Part shown: in pieces, positions 15,966-23,949 of the stretch
How positions within the stretch are numbered: position 1 is the stretch's first letter
How the letters are laid out: every line of letters starts with the position of its first letter
Assembly: GCF_022919175.1 (NCBI RefSeq)
Contig: NZ_CP095043.1
Coordinates: 1,922,001-1,986,000 of the forward strand
Length of the DNA stretch: 64,000 nt
Direction of reading: 5' to 3'
Origin: Leucobacter rhizosphaerae
GTDB lineage: Bacteria > Actinomycetota > Actinomycetes > Actinomycetales > Microbacteriaceae
The notes under the pieces: generated by a model
The model's database searches: none
What the model saw: only the letters and a program-made list of their open reading frames with translations
What the model was told of the DNA's origin: nothing
Made by a program: the position numbers and the translations under genes

Positions 15966-17083
15966 GGATCGGCATGTCTTCCACCCACGCGGCCGTGCCC
16001 AGCAAGCGCGGCGAGGTCATCGTCGACCAGGTCAGCTGCGACTTCAGCGGCAATCGAGTGCTCCACGAGACCGATCTCGCGGTCGAGGCCGGCGAGTTCT
16101 TCACGCTGCTGGGCCCCTCGGGATCCGGCAAGACCACGCTGCTGCGCATCATCGCCGGGCTCATCGATTTCACCTCGGGAAGCGTCGCGATCGACGGCAG
16201 CGATGTCACGCACCTGCCGACGCAGCAGCGCGACATCGGCTTCGTGTTCCAGAACTACGCGCTCTTCCCTCACCTGACGGTCGCGCAGAACATCGCGTTC
16301 GGCCTCAAGATCCGCAAGGTCCGCGGGCCGCAGCTCGCGAAGCGCGTCGATGAGATGCTCGAGCTGACCGAACTCGGGGCGCTGCGGGATCGCCACCCGT
16401 CCCAGCTCTCCGGCGGACAGCAGCAGCGCGTGGCTCTCGGGCGCGCGCTCGCGCAGCGGCCCCGGGTGCTGCTGCTCGACGAGCCGCTCGGGGCGCTCGA
16501 CCGCCGCCTCCGCCAGGACCTGGGCGCCGAGATCCGGCGCATCCAGCAGGAGTCGGAGACCACCGCGATCTACGTCACCCACGACCAGGAGGAGGCGTAC
16601 ATCCTCTCCGACCGCATGGGTGTCATGGAGGCCGGCTACATCCGTCAGGTCGGGGCTCCCCGCGAGGTCTACAGCTCCCCCAACAGCGGCTTCGTCGCGA
16701 GCTTCCTCGGCGAGACGAACAGCTTCGCCGCCGAGGTCGTCGCGCAGGACGTGACCGGCACCGCGGTGCGGGCGGGCGAGTTCGTCGTCACGACCTCCGG
16801 CGGACCGCGTCTCGCGGTGGGCGACGCGTGCACGCTGAGCGCACGCCCCGAGCAGATCCGGCTGAGCGCCGACCTCGGCTCCGTGCCCGCGGGCTACGAG
16901 CCGGTGGCGCACGTCACCGTGACGGATGCCCGCTTCTTCGGGCAGACGATCCGTGTGCGCCTCGCCGACGCGAACGGCACGTACCTCGTCGACCTCGACA
17001 GCGCCGAGCCGATCCCCGAAGCCGGCGCCCCCGCCGTGATGAGCGTCCGCACTCGCAGCGCGGTCCTCATCCCCTCCTCGTAA
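15962..17083 (+). CDS. ABC importer ATP-binding protein (PotA-like)
   Basis: A 373-residue ATPase. Walker A is GPSGSGKT (about 51-58), the Q-loop region FVFQNYALFPH, the signature LSGGQQQR (about 148-155), Walker B RVLLLDEPLGALD and H-loop VTHDQEEA. A C-terminal TOBE domain (about 290-370) is typical of the polyamine/iron/sulfate group. ATG 15962 overlaps the permease stop; Met5 (15974) is an alternative. Translationally coupled to the permease. Confidence 0.93.
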   Translation: MRIGMSSTHAAVPSKRGEVIVDQVSCDFSGNRVLHETDLAVEAGEFFTLLGPSGSGKTTLLRIIAGLIDFTSGSVAIDGSDVTHLPTQQRDIGFVFQNYALFPHLTVAQNIAFGLKIRKVRGPQLAKRVDEMLELTELGALRDRHPSQLSGGQQQRVALGRALAQRPRVLLLDEPLGALDRRLRQDLGAEIRRIQQESETTAIYVTHDQEEAYILSDRMGVMEAGYIRQVGAPREVYSSPNSGFVASFLGETNSFAAEVVAQDVTGTAVRAGEFVVTTSGGPRLAVGDACTLSARPEQIRLSADLGSVPAGYEPVAHVTVTDARFFGQTIRVRLADANGTYLVDLDSAEPIPEAGAPAVMSVRTRSAVLIPSS

Positions 17084-17132
17084 TCCCCAGGTAGCACCCC
17101 ACCCCAGCATGCATCCAAGGAAGGACACGCAT

Positions 17133-18236
17133 ATGAAAAAGAATCTGACCCGAGGGGCATCCCTCGGCGCGCTCGCCCTCGCCGGCGCGCTCGCCCTCAC
17201 CAGCTGCAGCGGAGGCGGCGACGCGTCCGAGGCATCGAACGGGGGCGGCGAGATCTCCGGCGACATCCTGTTCTACGACACGAGCGGCGGCGACGTCTGG
17301 GAGGGCCTGAACGAGACCCTCTTCGCCGACTTCACCGAGGAGACCGGTGTGAAGGTCGTCGACGACTACAACGAGGCGTCCACGAAGTTCTTCGCCGCCG
17401 CGCAGAACGGTGCGGTCGACTGGAGCCTCGTATTCCTGCCCTCGCTGAGCGACGCGCAGCAGGCCGCCGACAGCGGCTACCTCGCCGAGATCGACACGAG
17501 CGTCGTGCCGGTCGACCAGCTGGCCGAGGGTACCTACTCCGAGACGGGCATCGAGGTCGGCACGTTCGGCATGGTGCTCGCTTGGAACACCGACACCTGG
17601 CCGCTCGACGGGGAGCACCCGCAGACTTGGGAGGACCTCTACGACACCGAGAAGTTCCCGGGCCAGCGCTGCCTCTTCAACAACCCGCAGTACGGCTGGA
17701 CCCTCGAGTCCGCGCTGCTGGCCGACGGCGTGGCCGCCGACGACCTGTACCCGCTCGACACCGAGCGCGCCTTCGCGAAGCTCGGCACCATCAAGGACAA
17801 CGTGACCTGGTGGTCGAGCGGCGCGCAGTCGATCGAGAGCTTCGAGAATGGCTCGTGCGACCTCGGCATCGTCTGGGCGAACCGCGCGTTCACCGCGGCG
17901 CAGAACGACTTCCCGATCTCGGTCAGCTGGGATCAGGCGGGCTACGCCAACAGCGTGTGGGCGATCCCCGCTGACGCGCCGAACCCCGAGGCCGCGCAGG
18001 CGCTGCTGAAGAGCGTCATCGAGAACACCGAGGGCCAGATCGCCTTCGCCTCGAAGGTGCCGACCCCGATCCCCGCGTCGAGCACGGGCGTCAGCGTGAG
18101 CGACTTCCCCGAGGACATCCAGCCCTTCCTCCCCGTCGGTGACAACGTGACGACCGCGATCACGCTCGACGCCGACTACTACAAGGAGAACAACGCCGAT
18201 CTGACGGACCAGTTCAACCGCTGGGTCGCGCAGTAG
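17133..18236 (+). CDS. ABC importer solute-binding lipoprotein (PotD/PotF-like)
   Basis: A 367-residue extracytoplasmic lipoprotein. The signal peptide MKKNLTRGASLGALALAGAL ends in lipobox LTSC with C25 as lipid anchor, followed by a Gly/Ser/Glu linker. The mature part is a family-1 polyamine-type periplasmic binding fold (opening ILFYDTSGGDVWEGL). ATG 17133 is preferred to 17109 because AAGGAAGG precedes it at 9-10 nt. It is followed at once by a strong hairpin, which would give this gene an independent 3' end and high transcript level. Confidence 0.92.
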   Translation: MKKNLTRGASLGALALAGALALTSCSGGGDASEASNGGGEISGDILFYDTSGGDVWEGLNETLFADFTEETGVKVVDDYNEASTKFFAAAQNGAVDWSLVFLPSLSDAQQAADSGYLAEIDTSVVPVDQLAEGTYSETGIEVGTFGMVLAWNTDTWPLDGEHPQTWEDLYDTEKFPGQRCLFNNPQYGWTLESALLADGVAADDLYPLDTERAFAKLGTIKDNVTWWSSGAQSIESFENGSCDLGIVWANRAFTAAQNDFPISVSWDQAGYANSVWAIPADAPNPEAAQALLKSVIENTEGQIAFASKVPTPIPASSTGVSVSDFPEDIQPFLPVGDNVTTAITLDADYYKENNADLTDQFNRWVAQ

Positions 18237-18255
18237 GCGGCGCTCCGCACAGACC

Positions 18256-18297
18256 GCGGGGCGCCGAATCGACACGCCCAACGTTTCGGCGCCCCGC
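18256..18297 (+). terminator. Hairpin after the solute-binding protein gene
   Basis: GCGGGGCGCCGAA (18256-18268) is exactly inverted at 18285-18297 with a 16-nt loop, 20 bp after the stop codon. There is no T run, as is common in actinobacteria. It may reduce read-through into the next two genes or protect the upstream mRNA. Confidence 0.75.
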
Positions 18298-18354
18298 CGC
18301 ACTCCCGCACCACCGTTCCACCCGCTCCACCCCACCGACGAAAAGGACTCACCC

Positions 18355-19326
18355 GTGAAGATCGTTTGCATCGACGGAGAATCGCAGTACGCCGAGATCG
18401 TGCGCCGCGACGTCATCGAGCCGCTCCGAGCGGCCGGCCACCAGCTCGACTGGTTCGAGGAGCGCTTCGCCGACGAGGAGGCGACGATCGCCCGCGCCCA
18501 GGGCTACGACGCGGTGTACATCATCGCGGACCAGGGTCCGCTGCCCCAGAAGTTCCTGTCGTCGGTGCCGAGCCTGAAGCTCGTCAGCTTCGTCGGCACG
18601 GGCGCGCACCGGTTCGTGGATGTCGCTGAGGCCGAGAGCCTCGGGATCACTGTCACCAACGTTCCCGACTTCGCGAGCCGCAGTGTCGCCGAGCACGCCA
18701 TCGCGCTCGTGTTCGCCGTGGCGCGGCGCGTCACCGAGGGCGACCGCATCGTGCGGGCCGGCGAGTGGGCCAAGCACCAGGGGCTGAAGCTCCGCGGGCG
18801 CACGCTCGGCGTCGTGGGCACCGGGGCCATCGGCCGCGAGGTCATCCAGATGGGCGCCGCGCTCGGCATGGACGTCGTGTACTGGAACCGCACCGTGCGT
18901 CCCGAGATCGAGGCGGAGCTCCCCGGCCGTCGCGTCGAACTCGATGAGCTCTTCCGGGTGAGCGACGTCGTGTCGCTGCACCTGACGCACACCCCCGAGA
19001 CCGAGGGCCTCGTCTCGGCGGAGCTGCTCGGCAGCCTGAAGCCGTCGGCGATCCTCGTCAACACGGCGCGCGCCGAGATCCTCGACCACGAGGCTCTGTT
19101 CGCCCTGCTGCGCGAGAACCGCCTCTTCGGGGCCGGGCTCGACGTCTTCGAGACCGAGCCGCCCGCGCTCGACCAGCTCCCCGTCGACCAGCCGAACCTC
19201 GTGCTCACGCCGCACGTCGGCTTCCACACCGACGAGGCCGACGAGGTGTTCGCAATCGCGGGCCGCAACATCGTCGCCTTTGCCGAGGGCAACCCGACGA
19301 ACGTCGTCCGCAGCGCCGACCTCTAG
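18355..19326 (+). CDS. D-isomer-specific 2-hydroxyacid dehydrogenase
   Basis: A 323-residue NAD(P)-dependent dehydrogenase of the D-2-hydroxyacid family, distinct from the copy at 11731-12750. Motifs: GTGAIG (about 156-161) for the dinucleotide, catalytic Arg in NTARAE, Glu in VFETEPPA and His in LTPHVGFH. GTG start with AAAAGGA upstream. It lies between the ABC importer and kduI and probably acts on a keto-acid of the same pathway; the substrate is unknown. Confidence 0.85.
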   Translation: MKIVCIDGESQYAEIVRRDVIEPLRAAGHQLDWFEERFADEEATIARAQGYDAVYIIADQGPLPQKFLSSVPSLKLVSFVGTGAHRFVDVAEAESLGITVTNVPDFASRSVAEHAIALVFAVARRVTEGDRIVRAGEWAKHQGLKLRGRTLGVVGTGAIGREVIQMGAALGMDVVYWNRTVRPEIEAELPGRRVELDELFRVSDVVSLHLTHTPETEGLVSAELLGSLKPSAILVNTARAEILDHEALFALLRENRLFGAGLDVFETEPPALDQLPVDQPNLVLTPHVGFHTDEADEVFAIAGRNIVAFAEGNPTNVVRSADL

Positions 19327-19361
19327 ACCCCGACACCCACCGAACGAAGTAGAAGGAATCC

Positions 19362-20186
19362 ATGGAAATCCGCCACGCCACCCACCCCGACGAACTCGGA
19401 CGCATGAGCGACGAGGAACTGCGCGCGCGGTTTGTCCTCAGCAACCTCTTCGAGGCCGGCCGCCTCACCGTGGTCTACAGCCACGAGGACCGCATGGTGC
19501 TCGGCGGGGTGCAGCCGGTGCCCGGCACCCCGGTGCAGCTCGAGAACTACCCGGAGCTGCGCGCCGACTACTTCTGCCAGCGGCGCGAGCTGGCCGTGAC
19601 CGCGCTGAGCGGATCCGGCACCGTGGTCGTGGACGGGGAGCGCTACCCGCTGTCGTACATGGACGCGCTCTACATCGGGCGGGGGGCGCGCGACATCTCG
19701 TTCGAGGCCGAGGCCGAGGACACGAACTTCTTCCTGTCGTCGGCGGTGTCGCACAGCGACTACCCGACCACCCTCGTGCCCCAGGCCGAGGCGCTCACCA
19801 CGGAGACCGGTGAGCAGGAGACGGCGAACCGCCGGGTCGTGCGCAAGCACATCCACGAGGACGGCGTGCAGAGCAGCCAGCTCGTGCTGGGCATCACGGC
19901 GCCGAAGACCGGCAACGTGTGGAACAGCATGCCGCCCCACACCCACGACCGCCGCACGGAAGTGTACGCCTACTTCGATCTCGCCGAGGACGACCGGGTG
20001 TTCCACTTCATGGGTCTGCCCGGGCAGACCCGCCACGTGGTGCTCAAGAACCGCGACGTGGTGATCTCGCCGTCGTGGTCGATGCACTTCGGCGTGGGCA
20101 CGACGAACTACTCGTTCCTGTGGGTGATGGCGGGCGAGAACCAGTCGTTCGGCGACATGGACCAGATCTCGGTGCCGCAGATCTAG
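19362..20186 (+). CDS. kduI: KduI, 5-keto-4-deoxyuronate isomerase
   Basis: A 274-residue cupin-fold isomerase that converts 5-keto-4-deoxyuronate, the spontaneous form of the unsaturated uronate released by lyases, into 3-deoxy-D-glycero-2,5-hexodiulosonate for KduD. Zinc ligands are visible as H193, H195 and E200 in PPHTHDRRTEVY and H242 in SPSWSMHFG. The length equals the E. coli enzyme (278). ATG 19362 has AGAAGGAATCC upstream. With KduD, the kinase and the aldolase it completes the path from unsaturated uronate to pyruvate and G3P. Confidence 0.95.
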   Translation: MEIRHATHPDELGRMSDEELRARFVLSNLFEAGRLTVVYSHEDRMVLGGVQPVPGTPVQLENYPELRADYFCQRRELAVTALSGSGTVVVDGERYPLSYMDALYIGRGARDISFEAEAEDTNFFLSSAVSHSDYPTTLVPQAEALTTETGEQETANRRVVRKHIHEDGVQSSQLVLGITAPKTGNVWNSMPPHTHDRRTEVYAYFDLAEDDRVFHFMGLPGQTRHVVLKNRDVVISPSWSMHFGVGTTNYSFLWVMAGENQSFGDMDQISVPQI

Positions 20187-20511
20187 TTCGACGCGGATCT
20201 GAGTGCCGTAGACCTCGGTCGACGCGTCAGGAGGGGGGTGTTCCGGTTCGCCGGGGCGCCCCCTTCGGTGTTCTCAGGTGGGACGGCTCCGCCAATCGTG
20301 CCCACCCCTGCCCTGTCGGCCCATCCCGGTCCACCTCGCCCTCCCCCACGACGCCCACGCCGCACCAATTGCGGCGGAGATCTCACGAATAACGGAGCGA
20401 ATCCCCGAAAACGCTCCTGCACGGGTGAGATCTCCGCCGCAATTGGCGCGGTGGTGCGATGAGCGGAGGCGCCAGACCGCCCACCACCCTCAATCCCCAG
20501 GCACCACTGCC
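20187..20511. other. 325-bp gap between convergent kduI and aldehyde dehydrogenase genes
   Basis: It contains palindromic element B (20365-20446). Nothing else recognisable; no conserved open frame. Confidence 0.65.
20365..20446. repeat. Intergenic palindromic element, copy B (perfect 22-bp arms)
   Basis: The left arm 20365-20386, beginning CCAATTGCGGCGGAGATC, is exactly inverted at 20425-20446. Inside, GGAGCG (20394-20399) pairs with CGCTCC (20412-20417). Compared with copy A, the outer arm sequence differs (TTGCGGC versus TTAGGGC) but base pairing is kept, which points to selection for structure or to a palindromic protein site. Confidence 0.9.
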
Positions 20512-21918
20512 CTACCCCAGCGCGATGTCTGGCGTCTCCTCGTCCTCGTGCAGCGACGTCCAGACCGACTTCAGCCGCGTGTAGAGCTCCACCGCCGCCC
20601 GGCCGCCCTCGCGCCCGTATCCGGACCGGCCGATGCCGCCGAACGGGACCCGATCCGAGATGACGCCGTAGGTGTTGATCCAGATCGTCCCGGCGCGCAG
20701 CCGGTCCGCCACGCGGTGCGCCCGCGCGACATCACGGGTCCACACGCCCGCAGCCAGTCCGTAAGACGTGTCGTTCGCGCGCTCGACGGCCTCGCGCTCC
20801 GTCTGGAAGGTATCGATCACGGCGACGGGGCCGAAGACCTCCTCGCGCACGATCTCCATGTCCGGGGAGACGTCGGCGAGCAGCGTCGGGCGCACGTAGT
20901 ACCCCTCGCCGGGCGCGCTCGGCAGCTCGGCCTGCGCGAGCACCGTCGCTCCCGCCGCGACGGCGTCGCGCACCATGCGCTCGGTCTTCTGCTGCTGGGT
21001 CTGCGTCGTCTGCGGGCCGACCTCGGTTGCAGGATCGAGCGGATCCCCCACCCGCACCGCGCGTGTGCGCTCCGCGAGCCGCTGCAGCAGCGCGGGCGCA
21101 CCAGAGCGCTCGACGAGGATCCGGCTCCCGGCGATGCAGGCCTGCCCGGCATTGCCGAACACGCCGCTCACGAGCCCCTCGACGGTCCGGTGCTCCGGGG
21201 CGTCGGCGAACACGAGCTGCGCCGACTTTCCCCCGAGCTCGAGCGCGGTCGGCACCAGGTTCGACGCTGCGGCTCGCGCGATCGCGGCGCCCGTGGCGTC
21301 GTGCCCGGTGAACACGATGAGCGCGATCCGGGGGTCGCCGGTGAGTGCCTCCCCGGTCTCGCGGCCTCCCGGCAGCACGCGCGCGACGCCCTCGGGCACC
21401 CCTGCCTCGCGCAAGAGCCCCTCGAGGCGCAGTGCGCTCAGCGGGGTCTCGGGCGACGGCTTCAATAGGCAGGCGTTGCCGAAGGCGAGGGCGGGGGCGA
21501 GCTTCTTCGTCGCGAAGATCAGCGGGGCGTTCCACGGCACCACGGCTGCAACGACCCCGTGCGGTTCGCGCTTCGCGTAGGTGAGGAAGTCGCCCTCGAC
21601 CGGGATCACGTCACCGGTCGTCGAGGCGGCGAGCTCCGCGAACACCCGGAAGGATCCGGCAGCGCGGCGCACCATCGCCAGGCTGGACGCGATGGGCGCC
21701 CCCAGGTTCCGCGCCTCGATGGTCGCGAGCTCCGCCTCCTCCTCGAGCATCAGGTCGGCGACGCGGCCGAGGATCCTGCCACGCGCCATCGGCGTCATGT
21801 GCGACCACTCCGCGAAGCCGCGCTCCGCGTCCGTGATCGCGGCGCGCACCGCATCGGTGGGCGTGTCCGCGATCTCCGCGAGCACACTCCCGTCTGCCGG
21901 AGAATACACAGTGGTCAT
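20512..21918 (-). CDS. NAD(P)-dependent aldehyde dehydrogenase
   Basis: A 468-residue aldehyde dehydrogenase, slightly short at the N-terminus for the family. Catalytic C261 in NAGQACIAG, general-base E227 in LELGGK, oxyanion N130 in VPWNAP and cofactor-binding K153 in KPSPETP. It oxidises an aldehyde to the acid. It lies 84 bp downstream of the ubiX-ubiD fusion, with a hairpin between, so it may belong to the same operon. Benzaldehyde- or semialdehyde-type substrates are plausible from context only. Confidence 0.88.
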   Translation of the reverse strand: MTTVYSPADGSVLAEIADTPTDAVRAAITDAERGFAEWSHMTPMARGRILGRVADLMLEEEAELATIEARNLGAPIASSLAMVRRAAGSFRVFAELAASTTGDVIPVEGDFLTYAKREPHGVVAAVVPWNAPLIFATKKLAPALAFGNACLLKPSPETPLSALRLEGLLREAGVPEGVARVLPGGRETGEALTGDPRIALIVFTGHDATGAAIARAAASNLVPTALELGGKSAQLVFADAPEHRTVEGLVSGVFGNAGQACIAGSRILVERSGAPALLQRLAERTRAVRVGDPLDPATEVGPQTTQTQQQKTERMVRDAVAAGATVLAQAELPSAPGEGYYVRPTLLADVSPDMEIVREEVFGPVAVIDTFQTEREAVERANDTSYGLAAGVWTRDVARAHRVADRLRAGTIWINTYGVISDRVPFGGIGRSGYGREGGRAAVELYTRLKSVWTSLHEDEETPDIALG

Positions 21919-21960
21919 GGCGTCTCGCCCTTTCGTCGTCGTTCGATCTACCGCGCGCCT

Positions 21961-21977
21961 CGGGCCGCGGCGGCCCG
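21961..21977 (-). terminator. Short GC hairpin between ubiX-ubiD and aldehyde dehydrogenase
   Basis: CGGGCCG (21961-21967) pairs with CGGCCCG (21971-21977) around a 3-nt loop. It is flanked by direct repeats of CGATCTAC. No T run; attenuation or RNA processing are equally possible. Confidence 0.45.
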
Positions 21978-22002
21978 ATCTACAACGCGCCCCGCGCCGC
22001 GG

Positions 22003-23949
22003 TCACCCCTCGGGCACCCGCACCCGATCCCGGCCCGGGATCACCGCCGGCACCGGCGGTTCGGCGCGCAGCGGCCGGGTCGCATCGAGCCCCATCCGCG
22101 ACGTCGTGCCGTCGGGGTCGAGGCTCCGATCGACCGGGTTGCCGCGCCCGCGCCCGATCAGGTGCAGGTCGCGGTCGGGCTGGAACGACGTGGCGATCGC
22201 GCGCTCCACCGCGTCGAGGTCGTACACGTCGACGTCGTGATCCACCACGACGACCTGCTTGAGGTCCCGGTGCCCCGCGAACGCCGAGACGATCACGTCG
22301 CCGGGATCCCCCGCGATCCGGCGCCGCACGCTCACCACGGCGTGGAACTTGCGCAGCCCGCCGAGGGTGACGTGCACCTTTTCCACGCCCGGTACCGCGG
22401 CGCGGGTCGACCGCAGCAGCACGGCCTCGTTCGGAAGCCCCATGATGTTGAGCTGCGCCACCGAGCCGGAGACCAGCCCGTGGTAGATCGCGCCGCGGCG
22501 CATCGTGAGCGCGCTCGCCCGGAACACGCGCTCGGGGCCGTGCTCGTAGGTGCCGTCGAACTCGGCGAACGGCCCCTCCTCGGCGGTGACGTTGGGAAGG
22601 ATGTGCCCCTCGAGCACGATCTCCGCGTCCGCCGGGATCCCGATCGGCACCGAGACTCCCGTGGCGAGGCGCACCGGCTCGCGACGCAGCGCACCGACGA
22701 TCCCGAGCTCGTCGAAGCCGTAGGGCGCTGCGCTCCCCGAGGTGGCGGCCGCCAGGTACGCCCCGGCGTCCAGCCCGAGCACCACGGCCACCGGCATCGG
22801 CCTCCCAGCGCGGTCCGCGGCCTCGAGCATGCGGTGCAGGTGGCGCTGCACCACGACGATGCCGGTCTCGCGCGGGCCGCGCACCTGCATGCGGTGGTAC
22901 GAGAGGTTCCGCACCCCCTCGTGCTCCCCGATCACGACCCCCGAGGTGATGTACGGGCCGGCGTCGTGCTCGTGGTGTGTGAGGATCGGCAGCTGCGTGG
23001 TGAGGTCGACGTCATCGCCCTCGAAGATGAGTTCCTGCACCGGCGCCGTACCGGCCGCGGCATCCCACGCCTCCGGCACCACCGGGTGCGTGAGCGCCTC
23101 GAGATAGCGCTCGGCCAGGTCCTCGGCGCGCACACCGAGGCTCGTCGCGATCACCTCCCGGCTCGCGGTCGTGTTCATCACGACGGGGTGCGCGCTGCCG
23201 GCCACGTCCTCGAACAGCACCGCCCGGCCGGTCCCGGCCTCGGCGGCGGTCGCGCAGACCTCGAAGCGTCGATCCAGGCGGTGCGGGATCCGCAGCAGGC
23301 GCCCCGCGCGCTCCAGCCGCTCGAGCTCCTCCCGCAGCCCGCGCGAGGCGATCCCGGATTCACGCATGATCCCCCCTCTCCGGCCGGGCAGCCCCTGCCA
23401 TCGCTGCGTGTGCTCCAGCGGGATCCCCGCGAGATCGAATGCGCGCCCGACGGTCTGCTGCACGATGTCGTCGACGGTCTGGGGGTGCAGGTAGAACGCG
23501 GGCATCGGCGGCATCACGATGCCCCCGTTGAGCGTGACCTGCTCCATGAGCTTGATGTGCCCGAGGTGGAACGGGGTCTCGCGGAAGAGCAGCACGAGCG
23601 GACGCCGCTCCTTCAGCATGACGTCCGCCGCGCGCACCACGAGGTTCGCGTCGTAACTGTGCGCGATCGCGGAGAGGGTGGTGACGCTGCACGGTGCGAC
23701 GATCATCGCGTCGCACCGGAAGGATCCACTCGCGAGCGGCGCGGCGAGGTCGTGGTTCTTGTGGGTATGGTCCGCGAGCGCCCCCAGCTCGGCTGCCGTC
23801 AGCCCGGTCTCCTCGTGCAGCGTCTGGAGCCCCGAGCCGGTCACGATGAGGTGCGTCTCGAGGTCGGGCACGTCCGCGGCGCAGCGCAGCGCCTCGACAC
23901 CGAGCGCCGCGCCCGAGGCTCCCGTGATCGCAACGACGAGCCGCCTCAC
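22003..23949 (-). CDS. ubiX-ubiD: UbiX-UbiD fusion: flavin prenyltransferase plus prFMN-dependent decarboxylase
   Basis: One open frame of 648 residues. Residues 1-185 are UbiX/Pad1-like (flavin site ITGASGAALG, then MIVAPCSVTTLSAIAHS), which makes prenylated FMN. Residues 195-640 are UbiD-like, a reversible decarboxylase using that cofactor. Expected residues are N348, R353, H370 and E447 around the metal/cofactor and E458 and E463 in EEGPFAEFDG. The junction contains a G6 run (23371-23376) directly before Met195 (ATG 23367), which is a perfect ribosome site. One extra G would end UbiX at an 8-bp overlap. So this is either a true fusion or two genes joined by a one-base loss. ATG 23949 overlaps the dehydratase stop. 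Confidence 0.85.
   Translation of the reverse strand: MRRLVVAITGASGAALGVEALRCAADVPDLETHLIVTGSGLQTLHEETGLTAAELGALADHTHKNHDLAAPLASGSFRCDAMIVAPCSVTTLSAIAHSYDANLVVRAADVMLKERRPLVLLFRETPFHLGHIKLMEQVTLNGGIVMPPMPAFYLHPQTVDDIVQQTVGRAFDLAGIPLEHTQRWQGLPGRRGGIMRESGIASRGLREELERLERAGRLLRIPHRLDRRFEVCATAAEAGTGRAVLFEDVAGSAHPVVMNTTASREVIATSLGVRAEDLAERYLEALTHPVVPEAWDAAAGTAPVQELIFEGDDVDLTTQLPILTHHEHDAGPYITSGVVIGEHEGVRNLSYHRMQVRGPRETGIVVVQRHLHRMLEAADRAGRPMPVAVVLGLDAGAYLAAATSGSAAPYGFDELGIVGALRREPVRLATGVSVPIGIPADAEIVLEGHILPNVTAEEGPFAEFDGTYEHGPERVFRASALTMRRGAIYHGLVSGSVAQLNIMGLPNEAVLLRSTRAAVPGVEKVHVTLGGLRKFHAVVSVRRRIAGDPGDVIVSAFAGHRDLKQVVVVDHDVDVYDLDAVERAIATSFQPDRDLHLIGRGRGNPVDRSLDPDGTTSRMGLDATRPLRAEPPVPAVIPGRDRVRVPEG

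Noticed and set aside
11731..19326. Hydroxyacid dehydrogenases as serine-biosynthetic SerA
   Set aside because: No C-terminal ACT or ASB domain, and both sit in catabolic operons.
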